A DNA stretch of 64,000 bases from Cobetia sp. cqz5-12 (GCF_016495405.1 NZ_CP044522.1:3457638-3521637), one strand, 5' to 3'; shown: positions 39,447-49,098, counted from the first letter of the stretch. The notes: generated by a model from the sequence alone, not told the origin. Numbers and translations are program-made.

Positions 39447-42400
39447 GGCACCGCACCATCGGTGATGACGGGCAGGTCGTCGGTACCGGTGATGACGATG
39501 TCGACCGTGGTGGTCGAGTCATCGCTCAGCGTGACGGTGTAGGTCTCGGTGACGGTCTCGCCGGCAGCCAGTGCCTGGGTTTCGGCGGCGTCGTTGTCGA
39601 GCGTGTAGGTCCAGCTGCCGTCGGCGGCGACCTCGAAGCTGCCGTAGACACTGCTGTCATCGGTGGCGGCGACGAAGGCCAGATCCGGGTTGTCGGCATC
39701 CGTGGCCGTCAGCGTACCGCTGGCTTCCAGGGTGGTGTCTTCTTCTTCACCGCTGTCATCGGAGATCACGGCGCCATCGTCCACGCCGGTGATGACGATG
39801 TCGACCGTGGTGGTCGAGTCATCGCTCAGCGTGACGGTATAGCTCTCGGTGACGGTCTCGCCGGCAGCCAGTGCCTGGGTTTCGGCGGCGTCGTTGTCGA
39901 GCGTGTAGGTCCAGCTGCCGTCGGCGGCGACCTCGAAGCTGCCGTAGACACTGCTGTCATCGGTGGCGGCGACGAAGGCCAGATCCGGGTTGTCGGCATC
40001 CGTGGCCGTCAGCGTACCGCTGGCTTCCAGAGTGCCGTCTTCTTCCACGGCGCCAGCACCGGCCGTGATGACCGGTAGGTCGTCGGTACCGGTGATGACG
40101 ATATCGACCGTGGTGGTCGAGTCATCGCTCAGCGTGACGGTATAGGTCTCGGTGACGGTCTCGCCGGCAGCCAGTGCCTGGGTTTCGGCGGCGTCGTTGT
40201 CGAGCGTGTAGGTCCAGCTGCCGTCGGCGGCGACCTCGAAGCTGCCGTAGACACTGCTGTCATCGGTGGCGGCGACGAAGGCCAGATCCGGGTTGTCGGC
40301 ATCCGTGGCCGTCAGCGTACCGCTGGCTTCCAGAGTGCCGTCTTCGGTGACTTCACCGCACCGGCGGTGATCACGGGCATCGTCCACGCCGGTGATGACG
40401 ATGTCGACCGTGGTGGTCGAGTCATCGCTCAGCGTGACGGTGTAGGTCTCGGTGACGGTCTCGCCGGCAGCCAGTGCCTGGGTTTCGGCGGCGTCGTTGT
40501 CGAGCGTGTAGGTCCAGCTGCCGTCGGCGGCGACCTCGAAGCTGCCGTAGACACTGCTGTCATCGGTGGCGGCGACGAAGGCCAGATCCGGGTTGTCGGC
40601 ATCCGTGGCCGTCAGCGTACCGCTGGCTTCCAGGGTGGTGTCTTCGGTGACTTCACCGCTGTCATCGGAGATCACGGCGCCATCGTCCACGCCGGTGATG
40701 ACGATGTCGACCGTGGTGGTCGAGTCATCGCTCAGCGTGACGGTGTAGGTCTCGGTGACGGTCTCGCCGGCAGCCAGTGCCTGGGTTTCGGCGGCGTCGT
40801 TGTCGAGCGTGTAGGTCCAGCTGCCGTCGGCGGCGACCTCGAAGCTGCCGTAGACACTGCTGTCATCGGTGGCGGCGACGAAGGCCAGATCCGGGTTGTC
40901 GGCATCCGTGGCCGTCAGCGTACCGCTGGCTTCCAGAGTGCCGTCTTCTTCCACGGCGCCAGCACCGGCCGTGATGACCGGCAGGTCGTCGGTACCGGTG
41001 ATGACGATGTCGACCGTGGTGGTCGAGTCATCGCTCAGCGTGACGGTGTAGGTCTCGGTGACGGTCTCGCCGGCAGCCAGTGCCTGGGTTTCGGCGGCGT
41101 CATTGTCGAGGGTGTAGGTCCAGCTGCCGTCGGCGGCGACCTCGAAGCTGCCGTAGACACTGCTGTCATCGGTGGCGGCGACGAAGGCCAGATCCGGGTT
41201 GTCGGCATCCGTGGCCGTCAGCGTACCGCTGGCTTCCAGAGTGCCGTCTTCTTCCACGGCGCCAGCACCGGCCGTGATGACCGGCAGGTCGTCGGTACCG
41301 GTGATGACGATGTCGACCGTGGTGGTCGAGTCATCGCTCAGCGTGACGGTGTAGGTCTCGGTGACGGTCTCGCCGGCAGCCAGTGCCTGGGTTTCGGCGG
41401 CGTCGTTGTCGAGCGTGTAGGTCCAGCTGCCGTCGGCGGCGACCTCGAAGCTGCCGTAGACACTGCTGTCATCGGTGGCGGCGACGAAGGCCAGATCCGG
41501 GTTGTCGGCATCCGTGGCCGTCAGCGTACCGCTGGCTTCCAGGGTGGTGTCTTCGGTGACTTCACCGCTGTCATCGGAGATCACGGCGCCATCGTCCACG
41601 CCGGTGATGACGATGTCGACCGTGGTGGTCGAGTCATCGCTCAGCGTGACGGTGTAGGTCTCGGTGACGGTCTCGCCGGCAGCCAGTGCCTGGGTTTCGG
41701 CGGCGTCGTTGTCGAGCGTGTAGGTCCAGCTGCCGTCGGCGGCGACCTCGAAGCTGCCGTAGACACTGCTGTCATCGGTGGCGGCGACGAAGGCCAGATC
41801 CGGGTTGTCGGCATCCGTGGCCGTCAGCGTACCGCTGGCTTCCAGAGTGCCGTCTTCTTCCACGGCGCCAGCACCGGCCGTGATGACCGGCAGGTCGTCG
41901 GTACCGGTGATGACGATGTCGACCGTGGTGGTCGAGTCATCGCTCAGCGTGACGGTGTAGGTCTCGGTGACGGTCTCGCCGGCAGCCAGTGCCTGGGTTT
42001 CGGCGGCGTCGTTGTCGAGCGTGTAGGTCCAGCTGCCGTCGGCGGCGACCTCGAAGCTGCCGTAGACACTGCTGTCATCGGTGGCGGCGACGAAGGCCAG
42101 ATCCGGGTTGTCGGCATCCGTGGCCGTCAGCGTACCGCTGGCTTCCAGAGTGCCGTCTTCTTCCACGGCGCCAGCACCGGCCGTGATGACCGGCAGGTCG
42201 TCGGTACCGGTGATGACGATGTCGACCGTGGTGGTCGAGTCATCGCTCAGCGTGACGGTGTAGGTCTCGGTGACGGTCTCGCCGGCAGCCAGTGCCTGGG
42301 TTTCGGCGGCGTCATTGTCGAGGTGTAGGTCCAGCTGCCGTCGGCGGCGACCTCGAAGCTGCCGTAGACACTGCTGTCATCGGTGGCGGCGACGAAGGCC

Positions 42401-45400
42401 AGATCCGGGTTGTCGGCATCCGTGGCCGTCAGCGTACCGCTGGCTTCCAGAGTGCCGTCTTCTTCCACGGCGCCAGCACCGGCCGTGATGACCGGCAGGT
42501 CGTCGGTACCGGTGATGACGATGTCGACCGTGGTGGTCGAGTCATCGCTCAGCGTGACGGTGTAGGTCTCGGTGACGGTCTCGCCGGCAGCCAGTGCCTG
42601 GGTTTCGGCGGCGTCGTTGTCGAGCGTGTAGGTCCAGCTGCCGTCGGCGGCGACCTCGAAGCTGCCGTAGACACTGCTGTCATCGGTGGCGGCGACGAAG
42701 GCCAGATCCGGGTTGTCGGCATCCGTGGCCGTCAGCGTACCGCTGGCTTCCAGGGTGGTGTCTTCGGTGACTTCACCGCTGTCATCGGAGATCACGGCGC
42801 CATCGTCCACGCCGGTAATGACGATGTCGACCGTGGTGGTCGAGTCATCGCTCAGCGTGACGGTATAGCTCTCGGTGACGGTCTCGCCGGCAGCCAGTGC
42901 CTGGGTTTCGGCGGCGTCGTTGTCGAGCGTGTAGGTCCAGCTGCCGTCGGCGGCGACCTCGAAGCTGCCGTAGACACTGCTGTCATCGGTGGCGGCGACG
43001 AAGGCCAGATCCGGGTTGTCGGCATCCGTGGCCGTCAGCGTACCGCTGGCTTCCAGAGTGCCGTCTTCTTCCACGGCGCCAGCACCGGCCGTGATGACCG
43101 GCAGGTCGTCGGTACCGGTGATGACGATGTCGACCGTGGTGGTCGAGTCATCGCTCAGCGTGACGGTGTAGGTCTCGGTGACGGTCTCGCCGGCAGCCAG
43201 TGCCTGGGTTTCGGCGGCGTCGTTGTCGAGCGTGTAGGTCCAGCTGCCGTCGGCGGCGACCTCGAAGCTGCCGTAGACACTGCTGTCATCGGTGGCGGCG
43301 ACGAAGGCCAGATCCGGGTTGTCGGCATCCGTGGCCGTCAGCGTACCGCTGGCTTCCAGAGTGCCGTCTTCTTCCACGGCGCCAGCACCGGCCGTGATGA
43401 CCGGCAGGTCGTCGGTACCGGTGATGACGATGTCGACCGTGGTGGTCGAGTCATCGCTCAGCGTGACGGTGTAGGTCTCGGTGACGGTCTCGCCGGCAGC
43501 CAGTGCCTGGGTTTCGGCGGCGTCATTGTCGAGGGTGTAGGTCCAGCTGCCGTCGGCGGCGACCTCGAAGCTGCCGTAGACACTGCTGTCATCGGTGGCG
43601 GCGACGAAGGCCAGATCCGGGTTGTCGGCATCCGTGGCCGTCAGCGTACCGCTGGCTTCCAGGGTGGTGTCTTCGGTGACTTCACCGCTGTCATCGGAGA
43701 TCACGGCGCCATCGTCCACGCCGGTGATGACGATGTCGACCGTGGTGGTCGAGTCATCGCTCAGCGTGACGGTATAGCTCTCGGTGACGGTCTCGCCGGC
43801 AGCCAGTGCCTGGGTTTCGGCGGCGTCATTGTCGAGGGTGTAGGTCCAGCTGCCGTCGGCGGCGACCTCGAAGCTGCCGTAGACACTGCTGTCATCGGTG
43901 GCGGCGACGAAGGCCAGATCCGGGTTGTCGGCATCCGTGGCCGTCAGCGTACCGCTGGCTTCCAGGGTGGTGTCTTCGGTGACTTCACCGCTGTCATCGG
44001 AGATCACGGCGCCATCGTCCACGCCGGTAATGACGATGTCGACCGTGGTGGTCGAGTCATCGCTCAGCGTGACGGTGTAGGTCTCGGTGACGGTCTCGCC
44101 GGCAGCCAGTGCCTGGGTTTCGGCGGCGTCATTGTCGAGGGTGTAGGTCCAGCTGCCGTCGGCGGCGACCTCGAAGCTGCCGTAGACACTGCTGTCATCG
44201 GTGGCGGCGACGAAGGCCAGATCCGGGTTGTCGGCATCCGTGGCCGTCAGCGTACCGCTGGCTTCCAGAGTGCCGTCTTCTTCCACGACGCCAGCACCGG
44301 CCGTGATGACCGGCAGGTCGTCGGTACCGGTGATGACGATGTCGACCGTGGTGGTCGAGTCATCGCTCAGCGTGACGGTGTAGGTCTCGGTGACGGTCTC
44401 GCCGGCAGCCAGTGCCTGGGTTTCGGCGGCGTCATTGTCGAGGGTGTAGGTCCAGCTGCCGTCGGCGGCGACCTCGAAGCTGCCGTAGACACTGCTGTCA
44501 TCGGTGGCGGCGACGAAGGCCAGATCCGGGTTGTCGGCATCCGTGGCCGTCAGCGTACCGCTGGCTTCCAGAGTGCCGTCTTCTTCCACGGCGCCAGCAC
44601 CGGCCGTGATGACCGGCAGGTCGTCGGTACCGGTGATGACGATGTCGACCGTGGTGGTCGAGTCATCGCTCAGCGTGACGGTGTAGGTCTCGGTGACGGT
44701 CTCGCCGGCAGCCAGTGCCTGGGTTTCGGCGGCGTCGTTGTCGAGCGTGTAGGTCCAGCTGCCGTCGGCGGCGACCTCGAAGCTGCCGTAGACACTGCTG
44801 TCATCGGTGGCGGCGACGAAGGCCAGATCCGGGTTGTCGGCATCCGTGGCCGTCAGCGTACCGCTGGCTTCCAGGGTGGTGTCTTCGGTGACTTCACCGC
44901 TGTCATCGGAGATCACGGCGCCATCGTCCACGCCGGTAATGACGATGTCGACCGTGGTGGTCGAGTCATCGCTCAGCGTGACGGTATAGCTCTCGGTGAC
45001 GGTCTCGCCGGCAGCCAGTGCCTGGGTTTCGGCGGCGTCGTTGTCGAGCGTGTAGGTCCAGCTGCCGTCGGCGGCGACCTCGAAGCTGCCGTAGACACTG
45101 CTGTCATCGGTGGCGGCGACGAAGGCCAGATCCGGGTTGTCGGCATCCGTGGCCGTCAGCGTACCGCTGGCTTCCAGAGTGCCGTCTTCTTCCACGGCGC
45201 CAGCACCGGCCGTGATGACCGGCAGGTCGTCGGTACCGGTGATGACGATGTCGACCGTGGTGGTCGAGTCATCGCTCAGCGTGACGGTGTAGGTCTCGGT
45301 GACGGTCTCGCCGGCAGCCAGTGCCTGGGTTTCGGCGGCGTCGTTGTCGAGCGTGTAGGTCCAGCTGCCGTCGGCGGCGACCTCGAAGCTGCCGTAGACA

Positions 45401-46236
45401 CTGCTGTCATCGGTGGCGGCGACGAAGGCCAGATCCGGGTTGTCGGCATCCGTGGCCGTCAGCGTACCGCTGGCTTCCAGGGTGGTGTCTTCGGTGACTT
45501 CACCGCTGTCATCGGAGATCACGGCGCCATCGTCCACGCCGGTAATGACGATGTCGACCGTGGTGGTCGAGTCATCGCTCAGCGTGACGGTATAGCTCTC
45601 GGTGACGGTCTCGCCGGCAGCCAGTGCCTGGGTTTCGGCGGCGTCGTTGTCGAGCGTGTAGGTCCAGCTGCCGTCGGCGGCGACCTCGAAGCTGCCGTAG
45701 ACACTGCTGTCATCGGTGGCGGCGACGAAGGCCAGATCCGGGTTGTCGGCATCCGTGGCCGTCAGCGTACCGCTGGCTTCCAGAGAGCCGTCTTCTTCCA
45801 CGGCGCCAGCACCGGCCGTGATGCCCGGCAGGTCGTCGGTACCGGTGATGACGATGTCGACCGTGGTGGTCGAGTCATCGCTCAGCGTGACGGTGTAGGT
45901 CTCGGTGACGGTCTCGCCGGCAGCCAGTGCCTGGGTTTCGGCGGCGTCGTTGTCGAGCGTGTAGGTCCAGCTGCCGTCGGCGGCGACCTCGAAGCTGCCG
46001 TAGACACTGCTGTCATCGGTGGCGGCGACGAAGGCCAGATCCGGGTTGTCGGCATCCGTGGCCGTCAGCGTACCGCTGGCTTCCAGGGTGCCGTCTTCTT
46101 CCACGGCGCCAGCACCGGCCGTGATGACCGGCAGGTCGTCGGTACCGGTGATGACGATATCGACCGTGGTGGTCGAGTCATCGCTCAGCGTGACGGTATA
46201 GGTCTCGGTGACGGTCTCGCCGGCAGCCAGCGCCTG
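35857..46236 (-). repeat. 34 tandem 303-bp VCBS repeats with two linker types
   Basis: Units recur every 303 bp (101 aa), with spacing reduced by 1-4 bases at four damaged linkers. The 70-residue core (from GTLTATDADNPDLAF to ETYTVTLSDDSTTTVDI) is almost invariant even at silent positions. Two linkers alternate: A, ITGTDDLPVITAGAGAVEED, and B, ITGVDDGAVISDDSGEVTED. From the N-terminus the order I read is AABABAABBAABA, AABAABxABx, ABAAABABABB, where x is a hybrid. Confidence 0.93.
39407..42166 (-). CDS. lapA: lapA segment 2: VCBS repeats 14-23
   Basis: A 919-codon internal piece in a different frame. It has no start of its own; the first ATG at 42166 is the codon before EEDGTLEASG inside a linker. 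It contains ten VCBS units, three with abnormal linkers. Unit 20 reads VDDARDHRRCGEVTED in place of VDDGAVISDDSGEVTED. Unit 22 reads SGEEEDTT in place of SGEVTEDTT. The last linker, near 39450, is shifted and ends in TDGAVPWKKTALWKPA. No ribosome binding site is evident, so separate expression is unlikely. It should be joined to the flanking segments. Confidence 0.75.
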   Translation of the reverse strand: MEEDGTLEASGTLTATDADNPDLAFVAATDDSSVYGSFEVAADGSWTYTLDNDAAETQALAAGETVTETYTVTLSDDSTTTVDIVITGTDDLPVITAGAGAVEEDGTLEASGTLTATDADNPDLAFVAATDDSSVYGSFEVAADGSWTYTLDNDAAETQALAAGETVTETYTVTLSDDSTTTVDIVITGVDDGAVISDDSGEVTEDTTLEASGTLTATDADNPDLAFVAATDDSSVYGSFEVAADGSWTYTLDNDAAETQALAAGETVTETYTVTLSDDSTTTVDIVITGTDDLPVITAGAGAVEEDGTLEASGTLTATDADNPDLAFVAATDDSSVYGSFEVAADGSWTYTLDNDAAETQALAAGETVTETYTVTLSDDSTTTVDIVITGTDDLPVITAGAGAVEEDGTLEASGTLTATDADNPDLAFVAATDDSSVYGSFEVAADGSWTYTLDNDAAETQALAAGETVTETYTVTLSDDSTTTVDIVITGVDDGAVISDDSGEVTEDTTLEASGTLTATDADNPDLAFVAATDDSSVYGSFEVAADGSWTYTLDNDAAETQALAAGETVTETYTVTLSDDSTTTVDIVITGVDDARDHRRCGEVTEDGTLEASGTLTATDADNPDLAFVAATDDSSVYGSFEVAADGSWTYTLDNDAAETQALAAGETVTETYTVTLSDDSTTTVDIVITGTDDLPVITAGAGAVEEDGTLEASGTLTATDADNPDLAFVAATDDSSVYGSFEVAADGSWTYTLDNDAAETQALAAGETVTESYTVTLSDDSTTTVDIVITGVDDGAVISDDSGEEEDTTLEASGTLTATDADNPDLAFVAATDDSSVYGSFEVAADGSWTYTLDNDAAETQALAAGETVTETYTVTLSDDSTTTVDIVITGTDDLPVITDGAVPWKKTALWKPAVR

Positions 46237-49098
46237 GACTTCATCAGCGTCATTATCGAGGGTATAAGTCCACTCGCCAGCCTCGTTGACGCTGAACGTA
46301 CCGTAGGTATCACTCTGGGTGCCAGCGATAACATCTGTAATGTCCACATCTACTAGGGTGCCGGTGGCTTCAATGACACTATCTTCCGTTACAGACCCGG
46401 AGTCACCATCGATCAGCGTGCCCACGTCATTGCTGGTCGCGGTGTTGCCGGCCGGATCGGTGACCGAGGCCTCGACGCTGTACTCGCCTTCGCTCAGCGG
46501 GGTCTCGGCATCGACGCTGTAGGTGCCGTTCTCGACGGTGGCGGTGACGGTCTGCTCGTTGCCGTCGCTGTCGGTGATGACCAGCGTGACCGTGCTGCCG
46601 TCATCGGCGTCGGTGGTGCCGACGATGGTCGGCGTGGTGTCGGAGGTCAGCGCGGGAGCATCGACGGTCAGCGCCGGCGCGCTTGCGTCGATCTCACCCA
46701 CGTCATTGCTGGTCGCGGTATTGCCGGCCGGATCGGTGACGGTGGCTTCGACACTGTATTCGCCTTCGCTCAACGGCGTCTCGGCGTCGACGCTGTAGGT
46801 GCCGTTCTCGACGGTGGCGGTGACGGTCTGTTCATTGCCGTCGCTGTCGGTGATGACGAGTGTGACAGTGCTGCCATCAGGCGCATCGGTGGTACCCACG
46901 ATGGTCGGCGTGGTGTCGGAGGTCAGCGCCGGGGCATAGACAGTCAGCGCCGGAGCGGACAGATCGATCTCGCCCACGTCATTGCTGGTCGCGGTGTTGC
47001 CGGCCGGATCGGTGACGGTGGCTTCGACACTGTACTCGCCTTCGCTCAGCGGCGTCTCGGCGTCGACGCTGTAGGTGCCGTTCTCGACGGTCGCGGTGAC
47101 GGTCTGCTCGTTGCCGTCACTATCGGTGATGACCAGCGTGACGGTGCTGCCGTCTTCGGCGTCGGTGGTCCCGACGATGGTCGGCGTGGTGTCGGAGGTC
47201 AGCGCGGGGGCATCGACGGTCAGAGCCGGAGCGGACAGATCGATCTCGCCCACGTCATTGCTGGTCGCGGTGTTGCCGGCCGGATCGGTGACCGAGGCCT
47301 CGACGCTGTACTCGCCTTCGCTCAGCGGTGTCTCGGCATCGACGCTGTAGGTGCCGTTCTCGACGGTGGCGGTGACGGTCTGTTCATTGCCGTCGCTGTC
47401 GGTGATGACCAGCGTGACGGTGCTGCCGTCTTCGGCATCGGTGCTGCCGACGATGGTCGGCGTGGTGTCGGAGGTCAGCGCGGGGGCATCGACGGTCAGA
47501 GTCGGCGCGGTCAGGTCGATCTCGCCGGTATCGGTGCTGGTCGCGGTGTTTCCTGCGGTATCAGAAACCGAAGCATCGACGCTGTATTCGCCTTCACTCA
47601 GCGGCGTTTCCGCATCGACGCTGTAGGTGCCGTTCTCGACGGTGGCGGTGACGGTCTGTTCATTGCCGTCGCTGTCGGTGATGACCAGCGTGACGGTGCT
47701 GCCGTCTTCGGCATCGGTGGTGCCGACGATAGTCGGCGTGGTGTCGGAGGTCAGCGCGGGGGCGTCGACGGTCAGTGCCGGCGCGCTTGCGTCGATCTCG
47801 CCCACGTCATTGCTGGTCGCGGTGTTGCCGGCCGGATCGGTGACCGAGGCTTCGACGCTGTACTCGCCTTCGCTCAGCGGCGTCTCGGCATCGACGGAAT
47901 AGGTGCCATCTTCGACGGTCGCGGTAACAGTCTGCTCGTTGCCGTCACTGTCAGTGATGACCAGCGTGACGGTGCTGCCGTCTTCGGCGTCGGTGGTACC
48001 GACGATGGTCGGCGTGGTGTCGGAGGTCAGCGCGGGGGCATCGACGGTCAGTGCCGGCGCGCTTGCGTCGATCTCGCCCACGTCATTGCTGGTCGCGGTG
48101 TTGCCGGCCGGATCGGTGACCGAGGCTTCGACGCTGTACTCGCCTTCGCTCAGCGGCGTCTCGGCATCGACGGAATAGGTGCCATCTTCGACGGTCGCGG
48201 TAACAGTCTGCTCGTTGCCGTCACTGTCAGTGATGACCAGCGTGACGGTGCTGCCGTCTTCGGCGTCGGTGGTACCGACGATGGTCGGCGTGGTGTCGGA
48301 GGTCAGCGCGGGGGCATCGACGGTCAGGCTCGGCGCACTTGCGTCGATCTCGCCTACGTCATTGCTGGTCGCGGTGTTGCCGGCCGGATCGGTGACGGTG
48401 GCCTCGACGCTGTAGTCGCCTTCGCTCAGCGGCGTCTCGGCGTCGACGCTGTAAGTGCCGTTCTCGACGGTCGCGGTGACGGTCTGCTCGTTGCCGTCGC
48501 TGTCGGTGATGACCAGCGTGACGATGCTGCCGTCTTGGGCATCGGTGGTACCGACGATGGTCGGCGTGGTGTCGGAGGTCAGCGCCGGGGCATCGACCGA
48601 CAAGGACAGCACGACCTCTGTCGGCAGTGTCGGATCAAGATTCAGCCCCAAGCCATCTTCGTCCTCATCATTGAACTCCGGGTCGGTAAAGCCGCCCTCA
48701 TATTCATAGGAGGTCCGCTCAACACGCCCTTCACGCCCCACCCCAGAGGCATCCAGGAAACCACTACGACTGCTGCCCGGCGCACCGCCATTCTCACCAG
48801 CTGCGGGAGCTTCCTGAATCGCGGTCGGATCTTCGCCTCGAGCGATCGCTTCGCGCAACGCTTCCACTGCCGGGTCAACAGGCGCATCTCCACGCGACTC
48901 GGCCAGCAAGACTTCTACGCCAATCGGCGCTCCCTGCGGCACCACTAGCTGGGTGCCGTCTTCCAGCACCACGATCGCGCCCTGCGGTGCGACCAGAGTA
49001 GCTGTCGGTTCAAGCGTCATTCCATTGACGACACGCTGCGCCTCGTTAGTGGAGGAAACAACAAGTACTGTGCCTTCTGTGCGGATGACCTGGACCAT
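42247..49098 (-). CDS. lapA: lapA segment 1: N-terminus, retention module, Ig-like and first 13 VCBS repeats
   Basis: 2,283 codons from the true start. Residues 1-60 (MVQVIRTEGTVLVVSSTNEA onward) form the beta-rich retention module. Residues 90-105 hold EAPAAGENGGA, where PAAG matches the LapG target with the di-alanine at 99-100. An acidic stretch follows (about 135-150), then Ig-like repeats from residue 167 to about 902, a divergent VCBS unit, and 13 near-identical VCBS units. The last 26 codons before the stop at 42247 are out of frame: GGG in other copies is GG at 42322-42323, and the product would end in a nonsense run rich in Pro/Arg. The real protein should continue into the next segment. 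Confidence 0.85.
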   Translation of the reverse strand: MVQVIRTEGTVLVVSSTNEAQRVVNGMTLEPTATLVAPQGAIVVLEDGTQLVVPQGAPIGVEVLLAESRGDAPVDPAVEALREAIARGEDPTAIQEAPAAGENGGAPGSSRSGFLDASGVGREGRVERTSYEYEGGFTDPEFNDEDEDGLGLNLDPTLPTEVVLSLSVDAPALTSDTTPTIVGTTDAQDGSIVTLVITDSDGNEQTVTATVENGTYSVDAETPLSEGDYSVEATVTDPAGNTATSNDVGEIDASAPSLTVDAPALTSDTTPTIVGTTDAEDGSTVTLVITDSDGNEQTVTATVEDGTYSVDAETPLSEGEYSVEASVTDPAGNTATSNDVGEIDASAPALTVDAPALTSDTTPTIVGTTDAEDGSTVTLVITDSDGNEQTVTATVEDGTYSVDAETPLSEGEYSVEASVTDPAGNTATSNDVGEIDASAPALTVDAPALTSDTTPTIVGTTDAEDGSTVTLVITDSDGNEQTVTATVENGTYSVDAETPLSEGEYSVDASVSDTAGNTATSTDTGEIDLTAPTLTVDAPALTSDTTPTIVGSTDAEDGSTVTLVITDSDGNEQTVTATVENGTYSVDAETPLSEGEYSVEASVTDPAGNTATSNDVGEIDLSAPALTVDAPALTSDTTPTIVGTTDAEDGSTVTLVITDSDGNEQTVTATVENGTYSVDAETPLSEGEYSVEATVTDPAGNTATSNDVGEIDLSAPALTVYAPALTSDTTPTIVGTTDAPDGSTVTLVITDSDGNEQTVTATVENGTYSVDAETPLSEGEYSVEATVTDPAGNTATSNDVGEIDASAPALTVDAPALTSDTTPTIVGTTDADDGSTVTLVITDSDGNEQTVTATVENGTYSVDAETPLSEGEYSVEASVTDPAGNTATSNDVGTLIDGDSGSVTEDSVIEATGTLVDVDITDVIAGTQSDTYGTFSVNEAGEWTYTLDNDADEVQALAAGETVTETYTVTLSDDSTTTVDIVITGTDDLPVITAGAGAVEEDGTLEASGTLTATDADNPDLAFVAATDDSSVYGSFEVAADGSWTYTLDNDAAETQALAAGETVTETYTVTLSDDSTTTVDIVITGTDDLPGITAGAGAVEEDGSLEASGTLTATDADNPDLAFVAATDDSSVYGSFEVAADGSWTYTLDNDAAETQALAAGETVTESYTVTLSDDSTTTVDIVITGVDDGAVISDDSGEVTEDTTLEASGTLTATDADNPDLAFVAATDDSSVYGSFEVAADGSWTYTLDNDAAETQALAAGETVTETYTVTLSDDSTTTVDIVITGTDDLPVITAGAGAVEEDGTLEASGTLTATDADNPDLAFVAATDDSSVYGSFEVAADGSWTYTLDNDAAETQALAAGETVTESYTVTLSDDSTTTVDIVITGVDDGAVISDDSGEVTEDTTLEASGTLTATDADNPDLAFVAATDDSSVYGSFEVAADGSWTYTLDNDAAETQALAAGETVTETYTVTLSDDSTTTVDIVITGTDDLPVITAGAGAVEEDGTLEASGTLTATDADNPDLAFVAATDDSSVYGSFEVAADGSWTYTLDNDAAETQALAAGETVTETYTVTLSDDSTTTVDIVITGTDDLPVITAGAGVVEEDGTLEASGTLTATDADNPDLAFVAATDDSSVYGSFEVAADGSWTYTLDNDAAETQALAAGETVTETYTVTLSDDSTTTVDIVITGVDDGAVISDDSGEVTEDTTLEASGTLTATDADNPDLAFVAATDDSSVYGSFEVAADGSWTYTLDNDAAETQALAAGETVTESYTVTLSDDSTTTVDIVITGVDDGAVISDDSGEVTEDTTLEASGTLTATDADNPDLAFVAATDDSSVYGSFEVAADGSWTYTLDNDAAETQALAAGETVTETYTVTLSDDSTTTVDIVITGTDDLPVITAGAGAVEEDGTLEASGTLTATDADNPDLAFVAATDDSSVYGSFEVAADGSWTYTLDNDAAETQALAAGETVTETYTVTLSDDSTTTVDIVITGTDDLPVITAGAGAVEEDGTLEASGTLTATDADNPDLAFVAATDDSSVYGSFEVAADGSWTYTLDNDAAETQALAAGETVTESYTVTLSDDSTTTVDIVITGVDDGAVISDDSGEVTEDTTLEASGTLTATDADNPDLAFVAATDDSSVYGSFEVAADGSWTYTLDNDAAETQALAAGETVTETYTVTLSDDSTTTVDIVITGTDDLPVITAGAGAVEEDGTLEASGTLTATDADNPDLAFVAATDDSSVYGSFEVAADGSWTYTSTMTPPKPRHWLPARPSPRPTPSR
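46393..48600 (-). repeat. 8 tandem 276-bp Ig-like repeats (92 aa)
   Basis: Eight units, each with VDAPALTSDTTPTIVGTTDA, VTLVITDSDGNEQTVTATVE and SVTDPAGNTATSNDVGEID. They are less uniform than the VCBS array: one unit reads VYAPALT, and one has SDTAGNTATSTDTGEIDLTA. They form a rod near the cell surface, directly after the retention module. Confidence 0.9.

Larger units (their letters stand above)
28467..49098 (-). pseudogene. lapA: lapA: giant LapA-type surface adhesin, frame broken twice in the repeats
   Basis: One gene of 20.6 kb (about 6,880 codons if mended), read as three frames because of single-base deletions near 42322 and 39446-39466. Order from the N-terminus: retention module (1-95) with the PAAG LapG site at 98-101; acidic linker; 8 Ig-like repeats; one divergent and 34 near-identical VCBS repeats; three composite 699-bp repeats; cadherin-like units; a VWA domain; RTX repeats and C-terminal secretion signal. 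It would be exported by LapBCE, held in the outer membrane by its N-terminus and cut by LapG. ATG 49098 has AGGAG nine bases upstream. The breaks look like consensus errors rather than decay, because all domains on both sides are intact. Confidence 0.85.

Noticed and set aside
35857..46236. Regular repeats as a CRISPR array or satellite
   Set aside because: The period of 303 bp is a multiple of three, the units encode VCBS domains, and there are no short repeats with unique spacers.
34509..46356. Very long plus-strand open frames (up to about 1,550 codons) across the lapA repeats
   Set aside because: They are antisense shadows of the 303-bp repeats: the repeat lacks stops in that frame, so openness is copied 34 times. 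The predicted proteins have no start signals or family features.
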